A DNA stretch of 64,000 bases, taken from assembly GCA_964036195.1 (NCBI GenBank), contig OZ038460.1, positions 4,591,504 through 4,655,503 of the forward strand. Reading direction: 5' to 3'. The notes under the pieces are model-generated. The model was given only the letters and a program-made list of their open reading frames with translations, did not search any database and was not told where the DNA came from. Of this stretch, positions 52,461 through 64,000 are shown piece by piece. Position numbers and translations under genes: made by a program. Each line of letters starts with the position of its first letter. The stretch's first letter is position 1. The stretch comes from Sphaerolaimus hirsutus (taxonomy: Eukaryota; Nematoda; Chromadorea; Monhysterida; Sphaerolaimidae).

Positions 52461-53513
52461 GAACATGTATGTGAGCCGGGGGCTAGCCCGAGGCACCTGG
52501 TGCCAATTCCAAGAGTGTACAAGTGACGAGAAACAAAGTGCTAAGTGGCATGTTACTGCTTGTCTGTGAGTTTGCTCGTCACTTGTATAATAAAGTGGAC
52601 CCCCGGGTACTGCAACCTTGTCTCTAATATGATACGATACATCCCCGGGGCCTGCAACATCACCATTATGGGCCAAATAGCAACACCTTGGGCAGTGTCC
52701 ATGTCCGTCAGAACTCTCAACGATGCGCTCATGCAGTCCATCCTGCCTAATTACGCCAAATCTACAGCACCTGTCAGGGGACTTAGTTACCTTTTGCACG
52801 CGTGGAACGACAAACGATGGCAACATGCCAACAAAGTAATCACACAATTCCGACAATTCAACGAGCGGCATAAGGTCCACCGGACGATCAACAATTGCCC
52901 TACAAGCCCTACGCTTGGCACGTGCGCTGGAACCCTGTCTGCCAAACTTCACCAGCTTGGTGCCTTTCGACCTAGCTATTCCGAAGGACGTAGGCTTCGG
53001 AACTTTTCGGTCTACTTGGTTGCCACAGCTAACAAAGTCCGGTCGCGCAAATTGCAAAAGCTTGCGGCGAATAACGTGCGGCTGTAATTTCCCTTTTTTA
53101 CCCACCAAATACCAAAGGTTTCTAGGCTGCACAGTTTTCTTCAGCCTCTCAGCAGTTCTCTCAAAAACACCACAAATTCCGGGCTCAATAAAAGTCGGCT
53201 CCATGATCAAGCGATCAAGCAACCACTGCTGAGAAGCATCACAAACCACTTCGCCATTGGGCAGAACAGAATCAGCAACAAAATCACCAGCGCCCTGAAC
53301 CTTTTCCGCATACGTGGCCCTTCGCTGAATTTGAAACAATTCCGACACGGGTTCAAAACTATCAAAAGCAGGGCCCATTTCCAAATCATCAACCTCCCAG
53401 AAACCTTCAGAACTTGGCGCGCTCTCAGAAACAGAGACAAGATTCGCCCACGCTTCAAAAACCGACAACTGAACATCACTCGAGTGCAAGCAAACAAAGG
53501 CGACTTCCATCAT
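52401..53513 (-). CDS. 370-codon ORF of the 3.4-kb insertion, reading into flanking DNA
   Basis: Starts MMEVAFVCLHSSDVQLS, about 0.7 kb downstream of the promoter-like site at 54210. The N-terminal third is acidic, and the middle is basic and arginine/lysine-rich. A CPRCC motif lies late in the ORF. I recognise no family. The last ~60 codons (below 52585) come from host DNA outside the insertion, so the natural C-terminus is lost or the stop is supplied by the target. An in-element ORF this long with a matched promoter argues for a real gene. Confidence 0.45.
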   Translation of the reverse strand: MMEVAFVCLHSSDVQLSVFEAWANLVSVSESAPSSEGFWEVDDLEMGPAFDSFEPVSELFQIQRRATYAEKVQGAGDFVADSVLPNGEVVCDASQQWLLDRLIMEPTFIEPGICGVFERTAERLKKTVQPRNLWYLVGKKGKLQPHVIRRKLLQFARPDFVSCGNQVDRKVPKPTSFGIARSKGTKLVKFGRQGSSARAKRRACRAIVDRPVDLMPLVELSELCDYFVGMLPSFVVPRVQKVTKSPDRCCRFGVIRQDGLHERIVESSDGHGHCPRCCYLAHNGDVAGPGDVSYHIRDKVAVPGGPLYYTSDEQTHRQAVTCHLALCFSSLVHSWNWHQVPRASPRLTYMFKAEALSESKLPEQVNSQHK

Positions 53514-55987
53514 GATTCACAAATTAGAATAGAAATAATTAGATCCACTAGCTGGAATGAGCCAATAGATTAAGTAGAGAATAGTTGCACCAGAGTAAGC
53601 TTGAATTACACTAATTGGGTTTCTCAGATACGTTGCACATAAAGTTTCCAAAGTATTTTGAATATTTCCAATTTACCTTTCCACTTTCCAAATCAAAACA
53701 TTAACATAAAAATGACTAAATAACACTCAGGGTCATATAAGCTAAACCAGACAGGTGAGGATAGCAGCACGGTACACTGGTAAGAGACCACACAAGACCA
53801 GGTACTTAAGTCCTAGCTTGGCACAGCACCACTATCAAAAGTAATTCTACGACGACGTAGCACAACTGTTTGGGCCCTTACGAAAGCCTAGAGCGAGTCG
53901 ATAGGTGTACAGCCTACTTCAGCTTATACTACGCCTAAAACAAGTCCACAGAGGTCCAGACGTACAGTAAGCATCACAGATGGTGGGTTCTCCCCATACA
54001 ACACCCTATCTTAGCTATACCGGCAGCTCCGTGTGGCCACTCCTGCCCCTGTGAACCTAAATGTCACCGTGCAGAGGGAAGAGAAGGCCTATGCCAGAGT
54101 TAGCAGAGAATGAATAACCAAGGGTAGGCTCATTTCAGCTGGTAAATCACTGACTTAGTAATTAGGATTGGATTGAATAGACTGATAATAATCACAAGAT
54201 TGGGGCTCTCTTTTATGGGTCTGAAATGCCCAAAACCGGTTTACAGCTGGGCGGAGCCAACCAATCACCAGAGTACATTCAAAAGTGTAACCAAAATAAG
54301 TGACCTCAGCTGAACAGAGCCATGTACCACAAGGGTTACTTTTTAATGTAACAAAAGGAATGGTGACTTGACATTTAGGAACACCTTTCTTCTGGCGCTC
54401 AGCCAGCTAGTAAAACCAAACTTGGAACTGTGCCAAACTAGAAAATGACATACCTACAGTAACCTACCAATGTAAACGCACAAACTAACAACTTAAAAGT
54501 ACCTAAACTGAGTGAGACTCTCAAAACTAAGCATGACATAATTAAAAACAAGCCAAGTGAATCCACAGCTACTCAAAACTGCAAACAAGTGCAAAAGGAC
54601 CAAAAATACAAAGATAACCGTATTTGCTCAAACGTGAGCTCGTCCAACCAGCGTACCAATCGGCCAACGCGAAACCAAACACGAAGTGCAGAAGTGCAAA
54701 ACACAGAAATAAGTGCGAAACATAGAAATAATGACAAACATAAAAGTACAATCACAAACACATGCAATTATCACAAACTAAGGGGGGTTAGGTGGGTAAT
54801 TAAGTGCAAATAAACACAACTACATACGCAACAAATCACATGCCGCGGCACCTACCGCGCACCTACTTCCTAAACCTACTCCTACAACCTAAAACATCAC
54901 AGAAACTCCTCCCTGTGGCAGCAGTGGCTATGGGATATGTGCCAAAACACACAAAAACTGCCCTTTTGGCACTCTTCCAATTTCCTTTGGGATTGGCCCG
55001 TCTCTACTCCGAAGGACGTAGACTTCAGGAGCTATCGAGGCCGCTCCCTATTTTTACTATTTTTAGCCTAAGGCACATACCCCTCCAGAAGGGGTAACCC
55101 GTCTCTACTCCGAAGGACGTAGGCTTCAGGAGCTATCGGGGCCATCCCTTCCGGTGGCCACTCCCACCAAGCTCTAAAACGGCCGAAGTTCTGTCGCTCT
55201 GCGGACGCTTCCGGCGGCCACCGCTGTCGACGCTCGCGGGGACTGGGTAGGGGGTAGATTTACAAGTTTGAGTGATAAACTGTCGCCAAAACACGGCGAC
55301 AGCACTTACCCCCCTTCGAAAATACACTCGGTGCCGTTTTCAGGAAGTTGGCACTCGGCCAAGAGTGGCCGATCTGACACTCTGCAAAAATCCCCAAAAC
55401 GCCCAAAATCCCCCTCTCCCGGGTTCCGGCGGTCGGCGGTCGTTGAATGGCGGCGGCGCGGCGCTGTCGCGGCCGTAGAAATCGTCCGCCGGCGCTCGTT
55501 CGACCGCCATGTCCAAGAGAATCGCTTTTTGCTCGGCGCTGCTTTTCTTTTTAGTGAAAGCGCCGTAAGTCTCACAAAAGTTAGGTTTCATTCCCGGGAG
55601 TGTCGAATGACGTCACCCGGGCCTTTTCATGAGTAAATACGGCTAATCAGGCCGTTTCGCTAATTAGGACCGGCGACATAGCGCCATCGATTTACAGTTC
55701 TATGGTAATTAGCGCTTAATCACCGTCCCAGAGGCGTAGGTCTGGCACTTTGGTGATCTGGCGCCAATTACCATAGTTGGCGTCCGCTGCGCCATAAGTT
55801 TCCTATAAGTTAGGTTCCATATGGGCAACGTCATGATGACGTCACCCGGGCCAAAAGGGGGTCATTATGGCGTCCCCGGCGGCTAAAGCGCCATACTTAG
55901 GGTTTAGTAAGCGTTAATTGACGCTGAGTCACCGTCCCAGAGGCATAGGTCTGGCACTTTGGTGGCCCGCCGTCGATTCTCGCATTA
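52585..55987 (-). mobile_element. 3.4-kb insertion with own promoter, unclassified (LTR-like?)
   Basis: Absent from copy A. Flanked by CACTT at 52580-52584 and 55988-55992, a 5-bp duplication consistent with integrase-type insertion. On the minus strand a CCAAT-like GATTGG, a GC box (CTCCGCCC) and CATAAAAGAGAGC (54217-54205) look like a core promoter. AAAAGAGAGC is shared with the giant element's LTR. A 27-30-bp motif (CTCCGAAGGACGTAG then CTTCAGGAG) recurs near 52976, 55009 and 55106. A GTCCCAGAGGC(G/A)TAGGTCTGGC motif recurs near 55724 and 55938. There are no terminal direct repeats, so it may be a very large solo LTR carrying an ORF, or a novel element. Confidence 0.6.
54205..54245 (-). 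promoter_or_regulatory. Core promoter-like site of the 3.4-kb insertion
   Basis: CATAAAAG at 54217-54210 is followed by AGAGC, as after the TATA box of the giant element's LTR. GC-box and CCAAT-like motifs lie 40-70 nt upstream. Confidence 0.5.
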
Positions 55988-57411
55988 CACTTGACTAAAG
56001 TGAAGATTGTGAAAAAAAAGTTTGAAAAATGAGAAATGGTGGGACAACATGTCTGCTGCACGCAGTTTTTTAGCTGGCTGGTATGGCTGGAGCGGAGATT
56101 TAGAATGAGTATTTTATAGCAGAAATTTTTTTCTGCAAGAGCAAGACATTGGTTGTTAGCTACCTAGTTAGATAGTTGGCAAATCTTACCCAAAATGCAT
56201 TGAGAAATATCTGTAGGCAAACGAAAATGGTAAAATGCAACCAAAACTCTACTCTGCCTATGTCTGTCTTTAAATACTCAATGAATTTAGTTACCGTATT
56301 ACCTCTAATTATCCCCCTTGAAATACCCCCAGGTCTGAACGAGCTGGGGAAATAATAAACCCCCGTTGGAATATTTCGAGGTATATGTGCCTCCCAAAGA
56401 TGTATGTATTTATGTACTGGTATGTATCAATGTGCCTCCCAAACAAAAGATTGTTATTATCATTTGAGTCATTAATTGATAACCAGGCTTTAATATTAAT
56501 GAAATATTCAGTGCATCCCATCTAGACAAAACATCTGTTTCACCACATATTTTCACTCAAAAATATTCCACCCCAGTCAGCTGAAACTTTGGCCCGTGTT
56601 ATTTTTCATCAGCCAATTAAAATCGACGGTAAAATGTACGTTTGCAGCAACCATAAAGGTGCTTTGACGTCATTTTCAGCCAACCATACCACATCAAATT
56701 ACCTGTAGTGTTGGAGCAGCGCCATGGAAAATGGCGTAAAGTTCTTTTACTCCTGGAGCTGTTTGGCGTTGCACCAGCAGTATCGATTTCAAGTGTCAAT
56801 ATCGATCTCGATATTGACTGTCCAGTTCTTAAAATTTTAAATGTTGACATTGAAAGAAAGTTGATACCGTTAGAACCCTAATCGCAATCATGAGTATTTT
56901 TGTAGCAGTGCAAAAAAATCTTGGCACCATTAACTTCACTAGACGTGAAGCTGGCACAACAGCCAGCTTCACGAATACTGCGCTTTGTTTTTGCCATTTA
57001 TTTAGTTTGCAGGAATAAATTATTAGCGCCTTCGTAGGGTTGGAAAGCTACCTATATCTTTTTAAATCAGAACATCAAAAATGATTATTTCATAAATTCG
57101 CTGACAAGGTTTTTTGGCAGTGATGCACTAGCCACTAGAGAATGAAAATATTTTTTTTACGACCGTGTTGTTATATTAAAAAACATTACAGCGTTTACAC
57201 TGTGATGACTATGACGACAAAAATGTGATTTTTCAGCCATTTTTGTGCGATACGTATGAAATATTTTCATGTGTGAAGCCTCAATTGATCATGACTTGAT
57301 CAGCCCCACTGCCTAAGACAAACCTAAAATTATATACATTGCGTGTTCATGGAATTGTGAATACATAAGGTTAAAAAGATGGGTAATACATTGACAGTGA
57401 TGTTTCACACT
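55988..57411. other. Duplicated non-coding DNA, copy B; no gene seen
   Basis: Aligned with about 28312-29500 up to roughly 57180, then B-specific AT-rich sequence. Contains the conserved hairpin at 56944-56973. Confidence 0.5.
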
Positions 57412-57895
57412 GGCAGGGGTCTCCAAGATTTTGGCCCTCGCGGGGGCTGGATAGATAGCAAATCGCTCCTCCGGAGGGATAGATAGCTGAAAAAATTTTC
57501 TGGGGGGGGCTTGCGGGGGCAAAATATATAGGCTTTTTCAGTGCATAGAAGGCCGAAAGGGGAAAAAATCGCTAATAATCGGTTAAAAGTGGCCAAAAGT
57601 AGGTTTAAAATGGCTAAAAACAAGAATATAACCATGCATATAGCCGGAGAGCACGATTTTGAAGGTGAAAAACTATAAAAAGGTGCGAAAATTGGTGATT
57701 TTTAGCGAAAATTGGGGCAAAATTTCTCAAAAACCACTCCAGATAGATAGATAGCTGAGCGATTTGGGGGGGAGGTCTTTGGGGGTAGTAGCCAAAAATT
57801 TTGCCTCGGGATAGATAGATAGCTGAGCGGCCTCGGGGATAGATAGATAGCTGGCTGCAGCCCCCCCGCCCCCCCCCCCTGGATACCGCCCTGTT
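57412..57895. repeat. GATAGATAGATAGCTGAG repeat, copy B only
   Basis: Reverse-oriented relative of 31497-31910 with four GATAGATAGATAGCTG blocks and C/G runs at the ends. Confidence 0.7.
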
Positions 57896-58476
57896 TTATA
57901 CAGTGGTTTAGTGAATTTGGACTGGTCTGGGTGTTCATGTTTAGCTTGAATTTTTTATACACTCCCCTCCTAGGTGGTTATGATTTAATGCAGGTGCAAG
58001 TAAAAATATTTTTCTAGGTACTTAAAAAGATATTTTTACCAACCCTAGTGCTTTCCCATGCATTCCCTGAGAGCGTGCGCATGCTCGTGAGTAAATGTTT
58101 AACCATGAGAAAATCTACATTTTTGTCAGGAAGTGTAAGAAATGTTTAAATTATATGTATTTGTGCAACTTAAAAACATTTGTGGCATTTCACACATGCA
58201 TAAATGGTTTATTTTAGAGTGGTGTGTGACTAAATGGTAAATGTATGATACTCGAAAAAAATATTAAACACTTCAAAAAATTGTCAGGTAAATATAATAT
58301 CATTTACTCGACCTGAACAGTGAGAATGCACAGGCACTTTTGATGTGTACACAAGCGGGCTGCTACCACGCACCTCCATTTTGTGGCGCACTGCACCGTG
58401 AAAGCTTTTATTTAAATGCTATGTGGAAGGACAGTAATAGCTGATAATGTAGATACTGGTGTAGAATGTAGAAAAC

Positions 58477-59172
58477 TAGCAGGATTCTCTCCGACCTTCG
58501 GTCGGGTTTTGTGGTTCTCTACAATTAATACCATTGGAGAAAATATGATACTTTAGTTAAGTTTGCCCACATGCTAGGCATGTGTTTTGAAATGCGGTAT
58601 GTAATCTATACTCCGGTTACTTTACACCCTGCACGCATGGTTCCCGCTGGAAGTGCGCCAATGATGGTTAAAGCGTGTGACTTTCATAAAAAGATGACAA
58701 AATTGATTGTTGGAGTAATGTTATTCAGTAACATATTCACATTGATAAATTTTTTTCATCTTTTTATGGAAATCACATGATTTGATAATCATTGGCACGC
58801 TTCCAACACGAGACATAAATCAGTGCGAGGGCAGAGTATAATGTACGCCGAGTATACCAACAATAACAAGACCAATACCAAAGATGCAATGTTTTGGAAT
58901 AGATTTTTGTAAACTTCTGTAAAATGGTTGGGCATGAAACTCGGTAGTAAAATGTAGACAGTTTGCGAATTGGTATGATGGTGTGCAGTGTGCATTCTGT
59001 GTGGTATAGGTTTTGTGATATGATAGTGTGGTTTTTGCAAGGTGTCAAACTTTGTTGTAATCTTCAATTGGTTACATTTGTGCTTTGCTGTTCTTTTTGT
59101 GTTTGTAAATCCTTGTGGTATAAATTGTAGAGAACCACAAAACCCAACTGAAGGTTGGAGAGAATCCTGCTA
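58477..59172. mobile_element. 696-bp element with ~48-bp TIRs
   Basis: Ends TAGCAGGATTCTCTCC and GGAGAGAATCCTGCTA, with TIRs extending to about 48 bp and three mismatches. Inside, TATACTCCGG (58607) and CGCCGAGTATA (58847) look like a nested, decayed TACTCGG MITE. No transposase. Confidence 0.75.
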
Positions 59173-60110
59173 TAGGTACCCACTACTCAGAGGCTTGCAA
59201 AAACTGACACCCCAATGGGGACCCCCCTCCAAATGGCACCCCCTGGGGAACCTCCCAAAAGTGGCACCCCCTGGGAACCGCCCAAAAATGGGACCCCCTA
59301 GGGCCCCACAAATATGGCACCCCCTGAGGACCACCAAAAAATGGCACCCCTTAGGGACCCCCCAAAAATGGCACCCCCTTGGGACCCCCCAAAAATAGCA
59401 CCCCCTGGGGACCCCCCAAACATGGCACCCCCTAGGAACCCCCACAAAAATGGCACCCCCTGGGGACCCACCCAAAGTTGGCTCCCCCTGGGGACTCTAC
59501 AAAACCCAACTGAAGGTTGGAGAGAATCCTGCTATAGGTACCCACTTCTCAGAGGCTTGCAAAAACTGACACCCCAATGGGGACCCCCCTCCAAATGGCA
59601 CCCCCCGGGGAACCCCCCAAAAGTGGCACCCCCTGGGAACCGCCCAAAAATGGGACCCCCTAGGGCCCCAGAAATATGGCACCCCCTGAGGACCACAAAA
59701 AAATGGCACCCCTCAGGGACCCCCCAAAAATGGCACCCCCTTGGGACCCCCCAAAAATAGCACCCCCTGGGGACCCCCCAAACATGGCACCCCCTAGGAA
59801 CCCCCACAAAAATGGCACCCCCTGGGGACCCACCCAAAGTTGGCTCCCCCTGGGGACTCTCCAAAAATGGCACCCCCTGGGGACCCCCCCCCCCCAAAAT
59901 GGCACCCCCTATGGACCCCCCCGCAAAAAAAAATATAGCACCCCCTGAGGACCACCAAAAAATGGCACCCCTGGGGACCACCCAAAAAATGGCATCCCAT
60001 GTGGACCCCCTTGAAATGGCACCCCCATATGTACCTCCAGAACATGGCACCCCCTGGAGACCCCCCAAAAATGGCACCCCATGGGGACCCCCTCTAAATC
60101 CTGTAAACAC
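59139..60110. repeat. C-rich ~27-bp minisatellite
   Basis: Units of ATGGCACCCCCTGGGGACC followed by CCCCAAAA. A block of about 360 bp, which includes the right TIR of the adjacent element, is duplicated in tandem (59139-59496 and about 59500-59858). The repeat is open in several frames on both strands (MAPPxDPPK and GGAIFxGxPRGC types), which reflects repeat periodicity, not genes. Confidence 0.85.
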
Positions 60111-60149
60111 AGCCCCTAGTTTGGAAACTCCTGTAAACTCAGCCCCTAA

Positions 60150-62430
60150 TTTGGAAAATGGTATGAATATTTCAAAAAATCACTATCATCAATCCACAAA
60201 TGCATCAATTCACAATTTTCAATTTTTTAGCCCCAGGGGTTAGACTTAAAAAGTTATGGTAATGTAGAGTAGAAATGGAGTGCACATTTCAAATCACTGC
60301 AATAAAAAACCCACAAATGCATCATTTCACAAATGGAAAGTTTTTGTGCCCAGGGGTTCATTATCAGGGTTTTAGTAATGTGGTGTCAAAATGGAGTGCA
60401 TATTTGAAATCGCTACAATCAGAAACCCACAAACACATCATTTCATGATTTGAAAATTTTTGCCCTGGGGGTTCATTTTCAGGGTTATGGTAATGTAGTG
60501 TCAAAATGAAGTGCATATTTCAAATCAAGGCAATCAAAAAGCCACAAATGCATCATTTCACAATTTCTAATTTATTAGCCCCATGGGTTCAATTTAAGGC
60601 TTGCAGTAATGTAGAGTTGAAATTGAGTCATTTCAAATCAGTGCAATTAGAAACCTGCAAAATGCATCATTTCACAATAAGAAATTTTTGGGTCTAGGGG
60701 TTCAATTTCAGGGTTTTAGTAATGTAGTGTCAAAATGGAGTGCATATTTGAAATCACTACAATCAGAAACCCACAAATGCATCATTTTATGATTTGAAAG
60801 TTTTTGGCTTAGGGGGTTCATTTTTATGGTTATGGTAATGTAGTGTCAAAATGAAGTGCATATTTCAAATGAGTGAAATCAGAAACCTGAAAATTTATGA
60901 TTTCACAAATTGAAAGTTTTTGGCTCCAGAGGTTCATTTTCAGGGTTATGGTTATGTAGTTTTCAGGGTTATGTAGTGTCAAAATGGATTGCATATTTCA
61001 AATCAGTGAAATTAGAAACCCACATCAAATCATTTCACAATTTCTAATTTTTTAAGCCCTGGGCATATTTGAAATTGCTACACTCAGAAACCCACAAATC
61101 CATCATTTTATGGTTTGAAAGTTTTTGGCCCAGGGGGTTCATTTTTAGGGTTATGGTAATGTAGTTTCAAAATGAAGTGCATATTTCAAATGAGTGCTAT
61201 CAGAAACCCGAAAATGCATCATTTCTCAAATTGAAAGTATTTGGCCCCATGGGTTCATTTTTAGGGTTATGGTAATGTAGTGTCAAAATGGAGTGCATAT
61301 ATCAAATTGGTGCAATCAGAGACCCAAATTTGAAATCAGTGCAATCAGAAACCCAAAAATGAATGATTTCACAAATTGAAATTTTTTGGCTCCAGAGGTT
61401 CATTTTCAGGGTTATGGTTATGTAGTTTTCAGGGTTATGTAGTGTCAAAACAGAGTGCATATTTCAAATCAGTGCAATTAGAAACCCACATTGGATCATT
61501 TCACAATTTCTAATTTTTTAAGCCCTGGGCATATTTGAAATTGCTACACTCAGAAACCCACAAATCCATCATTTTATGGTTTGAAAGTTTTTGGCCCAGG
61601 GGGTTCATTTTAGGGTTATGGTAATGTAGTTTCAAAATGAAGTGCATATTTCAAATGAGTGCTATCAGAAACCCAAAAATGCATCATTTCTCAAATTGAA
61701 AGTATTTGGCCCCATGGGTTCATTTTTAGGGTTATGGTAATGTAGTGTCAAAATGGAGTGCATATTTCAAATCAGTGCAATTAGAAACCCACATTGGATC
61801 ATTTCACAATTTCTAATTTTTTAAGCCCTGGGCATATTTGAAATTGCTACACTCAGAAACCCACAAATCCATCATTTTATGGTTTGAAAGTTTTTGGCCC
61901 AGGGGGTTCATTTTAGGGTTATGGTAATGTAGTGTCAAAATGAAGTGCATATTTCAAATGAGTGCAATCAGAAACCTGAAAATGCATCATTTCTCAAATT
62001 GAAAGTATTTAACCCCATGGGTCCATTTTGAGGGTTATGGTAATGTAGTGTCAAAATGGAGTGCATGTATCAAATCAGTGCAATCAGAAACCCAAATTTG
62101 AAATCAGTGCAATCAGAAACCCAAAAATGCATCATTTCACAAATTGAAACATTTTGGCCCCAGTGGTTCATTTTCAGGGTTATGGTAATGTAGTGTCAAA
62201 ATGGAGTGCATTATATATCAAATCAGTGCAATTAGAAACCCACAATGCATCATTTCACAATTTGAAAGTTTTGGCCCCATTTTGGGTTCAATTTCAGGGT
62301 TATTGTAATGTACTGTCAGAATGGAGTGCATATTTCAAATCATTGTAATCAGTAACCCACAAATGCATTATATCACAATTTATATTTTTTAGCCTTGGGG
62401 GCCTCACTTAAGGATTATGGTAATGTTATT
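60150..62430. repeat. ~117-bp satellite array
   Basis: About 18-20 degenerate units containing GGGTTATGGTAATGTAGTG, AAATCAGTGCAATCAGAAAC and CACAAATGCATCATTTCAC. Some larger blocks (about 350 bp) are themselves repeated. Flanked on both sides by CAGCCCCTAATTTGG repeats (60105-60160 and 62430-62620). Confidence 0.85.
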
Positions 62431-62639
62431 GTTAACTCCCATAAACTCAGCCCCTAATTTGGCAAACACCCATCAACTCAACTCCCATAAACTCGGCCTC
62501 TAATTTGTGAACTTGTGTCAACAGCCCCTTATTTTTAAACTTCTGTCAACTCAACCCTAATTTATAAACACCCATCAACTCAACCCTGAATTGTAAACTC
62601 AGCCCCTAAAAACTCAAGTCAACCCCCTATACATGTGCA

Positions 62640-64000
62640 ATTGCATTCTTGGGAAGCAACTTTGCCATCTACTAACCCTGCTTGTCAAGATTGTGGATCG
62701 TGTTTGTAAAGGGCATTTGTACTAATAAATAGTGACTGCATTGTGTGCAAAAACACACACGAATTGGGCACAATGAGGCCTGCGATTGTGCCTCCTATCT
62801 TTTGCATTGAAGCATCCTTAGCGTGCAGTTCTCTCGAAATTGTATAGGTGGAGATGTGTTCAATGTAAATATGTCACTGAAACTGGAGGTATTTTTCTGA
62901 GTTTTTCAGAGGGGTTAAGGAAAAATCTCAGTGAGATATATTGTATGAATTTGACAGATGTTGCCCCTCACCTGCTGAACCACTTGTAATTGTTTTCCAA
63001 ATCTTTCATTTACTTGAACTCCATATTACTGCTGTTCAAACACAAGGTTCACCCTACACATCTGAAATGTCTCATGCATGTTCACTTGATACCCTTCTAT
63101 GTAGCATTCATTTATGTAACTGTGTTTACTCAAATACCTTCATGCTTGATTGACTAGCTATTTATTTATAGCCTGCCGTTTGGTGAAGGCATTTCAAGAA
63201 CGATTTCTTGCCTACTGCAGTGCTTTTTCAGTGTAAAATATTCTGAACAAATTGAGGTCATGTTGGGGTTCATCAGGATTTTTTGTCTACCCATACACCC
63301 GATAGGTAGATAGCTGAGTAGCGCCTTGGATAGATAGATAGCTGGAGCGTTTGGGCCTTGGGGGTCCCCTACAACCCCCCTACTAGACCCCTGTTCACAT
63401 CGCCAATTGGCTGAAACAGTTGTTTTTGTTTTTGTTATGTGGGTTAAAAAGTATTTGTTAAAAGTACAGTACAGTATTTTTTTCTCACCGCTGAGTACAC
63501 AAAACGTCACGAAATGAGTAAAATGATCAGACATTACCTAGATTTCTCATGTTCTGCATAGGTATATCTGGGGTGTAAGGTACAAGTTTGTCGAGAGATG
63601 ATTGAATTACCCCAATATCGGTCAACATAATGACAATAAAAACTCAAAAACAAGTCTGGTGGACCCCCCTGAAATGGCCCCTCAATCAATTTCTCATATG
63701 CCCCCCCCCCCCGAAACAGTCACACACACATCAAGTCGCGTGTCATCATGCAAGCATGAGCGTTGCACTGCACATGCACGTGGGCGTACGCGTGTGCGTG
63801 TGCATAAAAAATGTGTCTCAGAGAGGTATAAAAAATTCTCTTGCTGCAGTGTTTACAATCAGCTGTGCTCTGAGTTCACAGGGCCTGGGCGTAGGATAAG
63901 AAAAATGGTTTATTTTTTGAATTAGAAAATTGAACACGATTTGCGACTGTGTTGGTGATAAGTTTAATGTTTGGTTGACGGTTAATTTTGTTCTTTTTGA
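62640..64000. other. End of copy B, no gene seen
   Basis: From about 62853 aligned with 29876-31020. Holds a GATAGATAG repeat near 63300-63400 and a C-run near 63701-63712. Confidence 0.5.

Larger units (their letters stand above)
45795..64000. repeat. Segmental duplication, copy B
   Basis: Collinear with copy A from about position 75, running off the window at 64000, which matches about 31020. It lacks the giant LTR element but carries its own insertions: 46855-46997, 47109-47299, 52585-55987, 57412-57895 and 58477-62850. Confidence 0.9.

Noticed and set aside
55268..55636. Overlapping GC-rich frames in the 3.4-kb insertion
   Set aside because: Several frames on both strands are open over the same GC-rich DNA and none has a recognisable feature.
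59042..60243. Long frames rich in MAPPxDPPK or GGAIFxGxP on both strands
   Set aside because: They come from the ~27-bp C-rich minisatellite, which is open in several frames by periodicity; no independent coding sign.
1..64000. tRNA and rRNA genes
   Set aside because: I looked for cloverleaf and conserved rRNA cores while reading and saw none; a covariance-model scan would be decisive.

Overview
The window is animal nuclear DNA, most likely from an invertebrate; I cannot place it more precisely. The evidence is intron-containing genes with GT-AG introns, a Zip3/RNF212-type meiotic RING gene, a small FAM174-like membrane-protein gene, Ty3-type retroelement proteins, an assembly gap (39222-39421), and a very high density of short inverted-repeat elements, satellites and C/G homopolymers. 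There is no prokaryotic gene organisation and I see no tRNA, rRNA or CRISPR.

Layout. A segmental duplication frames the window. Copy A runs from about 60 to about 31020 and copy B from about 45795 to 64000 (open at the window edge). Between them lies a mostly repetitive spacer (31020-45795) with a TGTCAAG satellite (36470-38520), foldback elements, the FAM174-like gene (42360-44016) and a hAT-type non-autonomous element (44871-45436). Each copy carries an RNF212-like gene on the minus strand (A 2729-3989, B 48381-49655). Because the copies align, each acts as the empty site for insertions in the other. Copy A took a 21.2-kb LTR element and a 200-bp TA-element. Copy B took a 3.4-kb insertion (52585-55987), a 4.4-kb composite of TIR element, minisatellites and a 117-bp satellite (58477 to about 62850), and other small elements.

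The outstanding object is the 21,186-bp LTR element at 5185-26370, read on the minus strand. Its 597-bp LTRs differ at two adjacent bases and it has a 4-bp target duplication (ATAC), so it is very young. Gene order is LTR, PBS, leader ORF, in-frame stop, gag, a 2405-codon ORF beginning with a CCHC knuckle, an envelope-like glycoprotein fused to the aspartic protease, RT-RNase H-integrase, a 3' accessory region, PPT, LTR. Envelope before protease/pol is not the usual gag-pol-env order.

Inside the 2405-codon ORF I can trace eight GT-AG introns, all phase 1, linking nine exons from 21850 to the envelope ORF. Most introns are multiples of three, and every one is stop-free in the unspliced frame. 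One 180-nt exon is read in two different frames depending on splicing. A second, three-exon spliced frame sits at the 3' end, with a two-knuckle protein encoded across its intron. The inference is a complex-retrovirus-like splicing programme: unspliced RNA for gag and the giant ORF, spliced RNAs for envelope precursor and accessory protein. None of this splicing is tested; it rests on splice consensus plus phase agreement.
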